The position numbers were made by a program, and so were the translations under genes. From assembly GCA_002633005.1 (NCBI GenBank), contig NMRA01000508.1, positions 169,834 to 233,833 of the forward strand: a stretch of 64,000 nucleotides of DNA, read 5' to 3'. Below, piece by piece: positions 61,775-64,000 of the stretch (positions within the stretch are counted from its first letter, which is position 1; each line of letters begins with the position of its first letter). The DNA comes from Phoronis australis (taxonomy: Eukaryota > Phoronida > Phoronidae). Below the pieces are notes generated by a model. The model searched no databases, was not told where the DNA came from, and saw only the letters and a list, made by a program, of their open reading frames with translations.

Positions 61775-63294
61775 ACATTGTATGTCCATTCTTGCATGAG
61801 GCTTGCTTGATGCCAGTGAAAGCAAGAGCTGAACAGGGTTAAGGTCACAAACATGAAAAATGAAATTTCGTCAGGTTTATCAATGACACACTGAATATCA
61901 TCCATAGTGATTACAAGAAGTCCCAAATGTAACCCTGTCCCGCATTTGGTCGACACTTGACTGAGAGATAAAGTTGCTAAGCAGTGCAGTGGACAGTGCA
62001 ATCTGCTGCTAGGGCCAAAAAATTAGCAGACAAGTACCGTAGCTGACTTCTTGCCAACCAGTGGGACAACAATTTATGACCTGCGCTATACCTAGTACAT
62101 GCTAAGTGAATATAAACAAAGCGAAGGTAAACATGTTTCACCAGAATATTGCAATGCTGTGAGGATACATTCATTACAGATGGCACACAATTCTTCCTCT
62201 TTCTCTAAAGACTTTGTTGCACTGACTGCCTCCTTCAGGCAAATCCACTCAGATGATGACTTGGTCTCTAACCATTTTGACAAGGGAAGTAACTCTGAAA
62301 CACAAAAAATAAGTTAGATAAATGTGCATGCCAAGAATTCTACCATGAGACTTGGCTTACCTCAAAATCCAACTGCTGCCTACTGGTTCGGTAATTGGCT
62401 CAATTATGTTGCACACCCAGCAGAATTAATGAGACACACAATATGGCAACACTGCACACAAATTTTAGCCATTATGTACTTTTCACGAAAAATTCAAATA
62501 ACAAAAAACTTTAAAAACCGAAATTCAAAAAGACTATTATCCCCTGCAGTTTGTTTTGGACGGGTCTGATTATCAAGAGAACAATAACATCAGCAGTGTG
62601 AGGTGATGTATCAACAGCATGGATAGGTGTCTTTGATCCTTGTGGCTGATTCCGAGGAATGCAAATCGGTCGAGTCCCTATGTTTAAGTTGCACAATTTC
62701 ACGAAAAAGAACAAAGTGTTGAAATTTGATTTCACATACAATGCGTCATATTATTAATGAAAAATTTTGCCTCAGGCATTTTAAAAGATTCATTTGAACA
62801 CCATTTATTAACATTAAACAAATAAGAAGAACAAGGTAGTAAGTAGTAAAAATAAGATATTTTAAAAATTACACTGCCACCTAATGGTAGAATTTCAAAC
62901 TACAGTTAACACTAATACCTGGACCATTATGATGTTTATAATAAACAGGTGATGAATGCAGAATTTTAAAAGTGGTTTATGCTGAACGAACATAAGAAGG
63001 ACGCTTCAACAGTTATTTCATTCTCAGTATTTTATTGCTCTGAAGTCATGCGGTAGTTGGTCTGCAGAGAGGACTTAGATAAGAACCCACAATACATGTA
63101 GGTTACTTGGGGCTTGCAGATCTTGCACAAATCTATTGTTTTCAAGTTTCAACAAACAAACATAAGTTACATTGTAAATCCTGTTTTTCCCTAAACCCAC
63201 CTGAAGGTTGGGCCAATCTCAGTAATTCCACATTTTCCATAAACCTTCGCCTCAGTAGCTCCTCCTCTAGTCTGTTCACTGCTTCAACAGACTC
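61775..63294 (-). CDS. Unrecognised multi-exon gene, three internal exons
   Basis: Exons in coding order are 63294-63201, 62294-62142 and 61955-61775. The first reads ESVEAVNRLEEELLRRRFME and ends in phase 1 at GTGGGT; its other two frames are closed. The second, ELLPLSKWLETKSSSEWICL, joins in phase and ends in phase 1 at GTGAAA. The third has VSTKCGTGLHLGLLVI and EISFFMFVTLTLFSSCFHWH, and ends in phase 2 at GTAAGT. The third uses acceptor CAGTCAAG rather than the adjacent CTCTCAG to keep phase, which is a weak point. The peptide is helical in character with no motif I can name. Start, stop and other exons are not seen. Confidence 0.5.
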
Positions 63295-63578
63295 CTGGAA
63301 ATACACCAGAGAACTGAAGGCTGTGGCAAGAAATACAGTTGAAGGGCAGAATCAGTGTGAAGCCCGATAGCACCGGGGTGGTGTGGTAAAATCTCTTCAA
63401 TTTAGTATACAATATGGCCGACAAGCAATCAAATAATGAAGTCTATGCTCAATTTATGACTGACTTCCACCTTTTCGAGATGAAAAACTAGGTCAACTGG
63501 AGCAAGGGCACACCGCAATGGGAAAATGTCCGCTGGAATACCCAAAAACACCTCACAGCATTTTCCGTCATTTTTGTA

Positions 63579-63658
63579 GTGCCTGTAAAATAGTACTAGT
63601 GCCTGTGAATTAGAATAGGTGCCTGTGAAATAATTCAAGTGCCTGTGAAATAGAACTG
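63579..63658. repeat. Tandem repeat, four 20-bp units
   Basis: Units GTGCCTGTAAAATAGTACTA, GTGCCTGTGAATTAGAATAG, GTGCCTGTGAAATAATTCAA and GTGCCTGTGAAATAGAACTG are head to tail with an exact 20-bp period; the GTGCCTGT half is invariant. Confidence 0.95.
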
Positions 63659-64000
63659 GGAAATAGGGGATTAACTATGAAGTCAATTTCACCGAATGAG
63701 TCATTTTGATGATGCGACAAAATGCAGGATAAAGCTTCAAAAAGTGCAGAAAGCGGTACAGTTAGCCATCCTGCAGTCACATGAGTTTTGACTGAACACT
63801 GTCTCATGTCAACATGTAAACCATTGTCAGGTATATTTCAGACGAGTGCGGCCTCCAGTGTGTCTCAACACTTTATCAAAAGTACGTTGCTATGATCAAA
63901 TTATACACAATGACTGCACCTGTGGTCTGTCTGAAATTGTACAGTCTTTACAGTGAAGGATTTCCAGGAAGATTGTTCATCTCAAGTCAGAGACACAGAC
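63659..64000. other. Right edge, nothing recognised
   Basis: Upstream of the right-edge minus-strand gene. A further 5' exon is expected here or outside the window but could not be supported. Confidence 0.4.

Noticed and set aside
63414-63491. Short plus-strand frame starting MADKQSNNEVYAQFMTDF
   Set aside because: It has a good-looking start but only 25 codons and no donor in frame; left out as unsupported.
1-64000. CRISPR arrays, bacterial operons, rRNA or functional tRNA genes
   Set aside because: None seen. The short tandem repeats have no spacer pattern, and the tRNA-like parts lack a complete cloverleaf.

Overview
This is animal (metazoan) nuclear DNA. Coding sequence is split into short exons with GT..AG introns, genes are sparse, transposon debris is heavy, and there is one scaffold gap of 305 Ns (27621-27925). 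The repeat content suggests a marine invertebrate: TACATGTA-rich microsatellites, Kolobok-like THAP elements, CAGTGGCGGATCC-ended elements and tRNA-derived SINEs. The phylum cannot be fixed from sequence alone. All gene models below were built by eye from splice sites, reading phase and peptide motifs; no database was searched.

Four genes can be supported. (1) On the + strand at 42-9645 an eight-exon gene encodes a 286-residue secreted protein. It has a signal peptide, an Arg/Leu/Ile/Pro repeat, a seven-cysteine segment, a pair of canonical EF-hands and a long acidic tail. All splice phases agree. (2) On the - strand at 20885-10991 at least eleven exons encode a PLP-dependent class V aminotransferase (cysteine-desulfurase-like fold), with its N-terminus not found. 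(3) On the + strand at 49709-52340 three exons encode a 188-residue secreted preproprotein. It has a dibasic cleavage site and a nine-cysteine C-terminal domain, and looks like a cytokine or hormone of the cystine-knot size class. (4) On the - strand at the right edge (61775-63294) three phase-compatible exons belong to a gene I do not recognise.

The rest is mainly mobile DNA. Two Kolobok-like elements (21506-23194 and about 29064-30997) have TTAA target sites. They carry decayed THAP sequence on the + strand and, facing it on the - strand, a decayed protein resembling the P2X7 intracellular (ballast) Cys domain. Two copies of a hAT-like element (25451-26231, 37231-37940) both contain the same tRNA-like segment. 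A four-copy MITE family with ends CATGCGCGCACCCAG lies at 31.8, 40.9, 48.5 and 59.0 kb; the last copy is nested inside a CAGTGGCGGATCC element. There are also a TACCGTAAACG MITE (58383-58605), an L1-like 3' end (about 1030-1407), a Jockey/CR1-like reverse transcriptase fragment (47560-48040) and a SINE (6341-6421). A diverged tandem array of about 142-bp monomers fills intron sequence of the aminotransferase gene (about 12.7-15.8 kb).

The genes show no sign of working together as a pathway. They appear to be unrelated neighbours separated by repeats.
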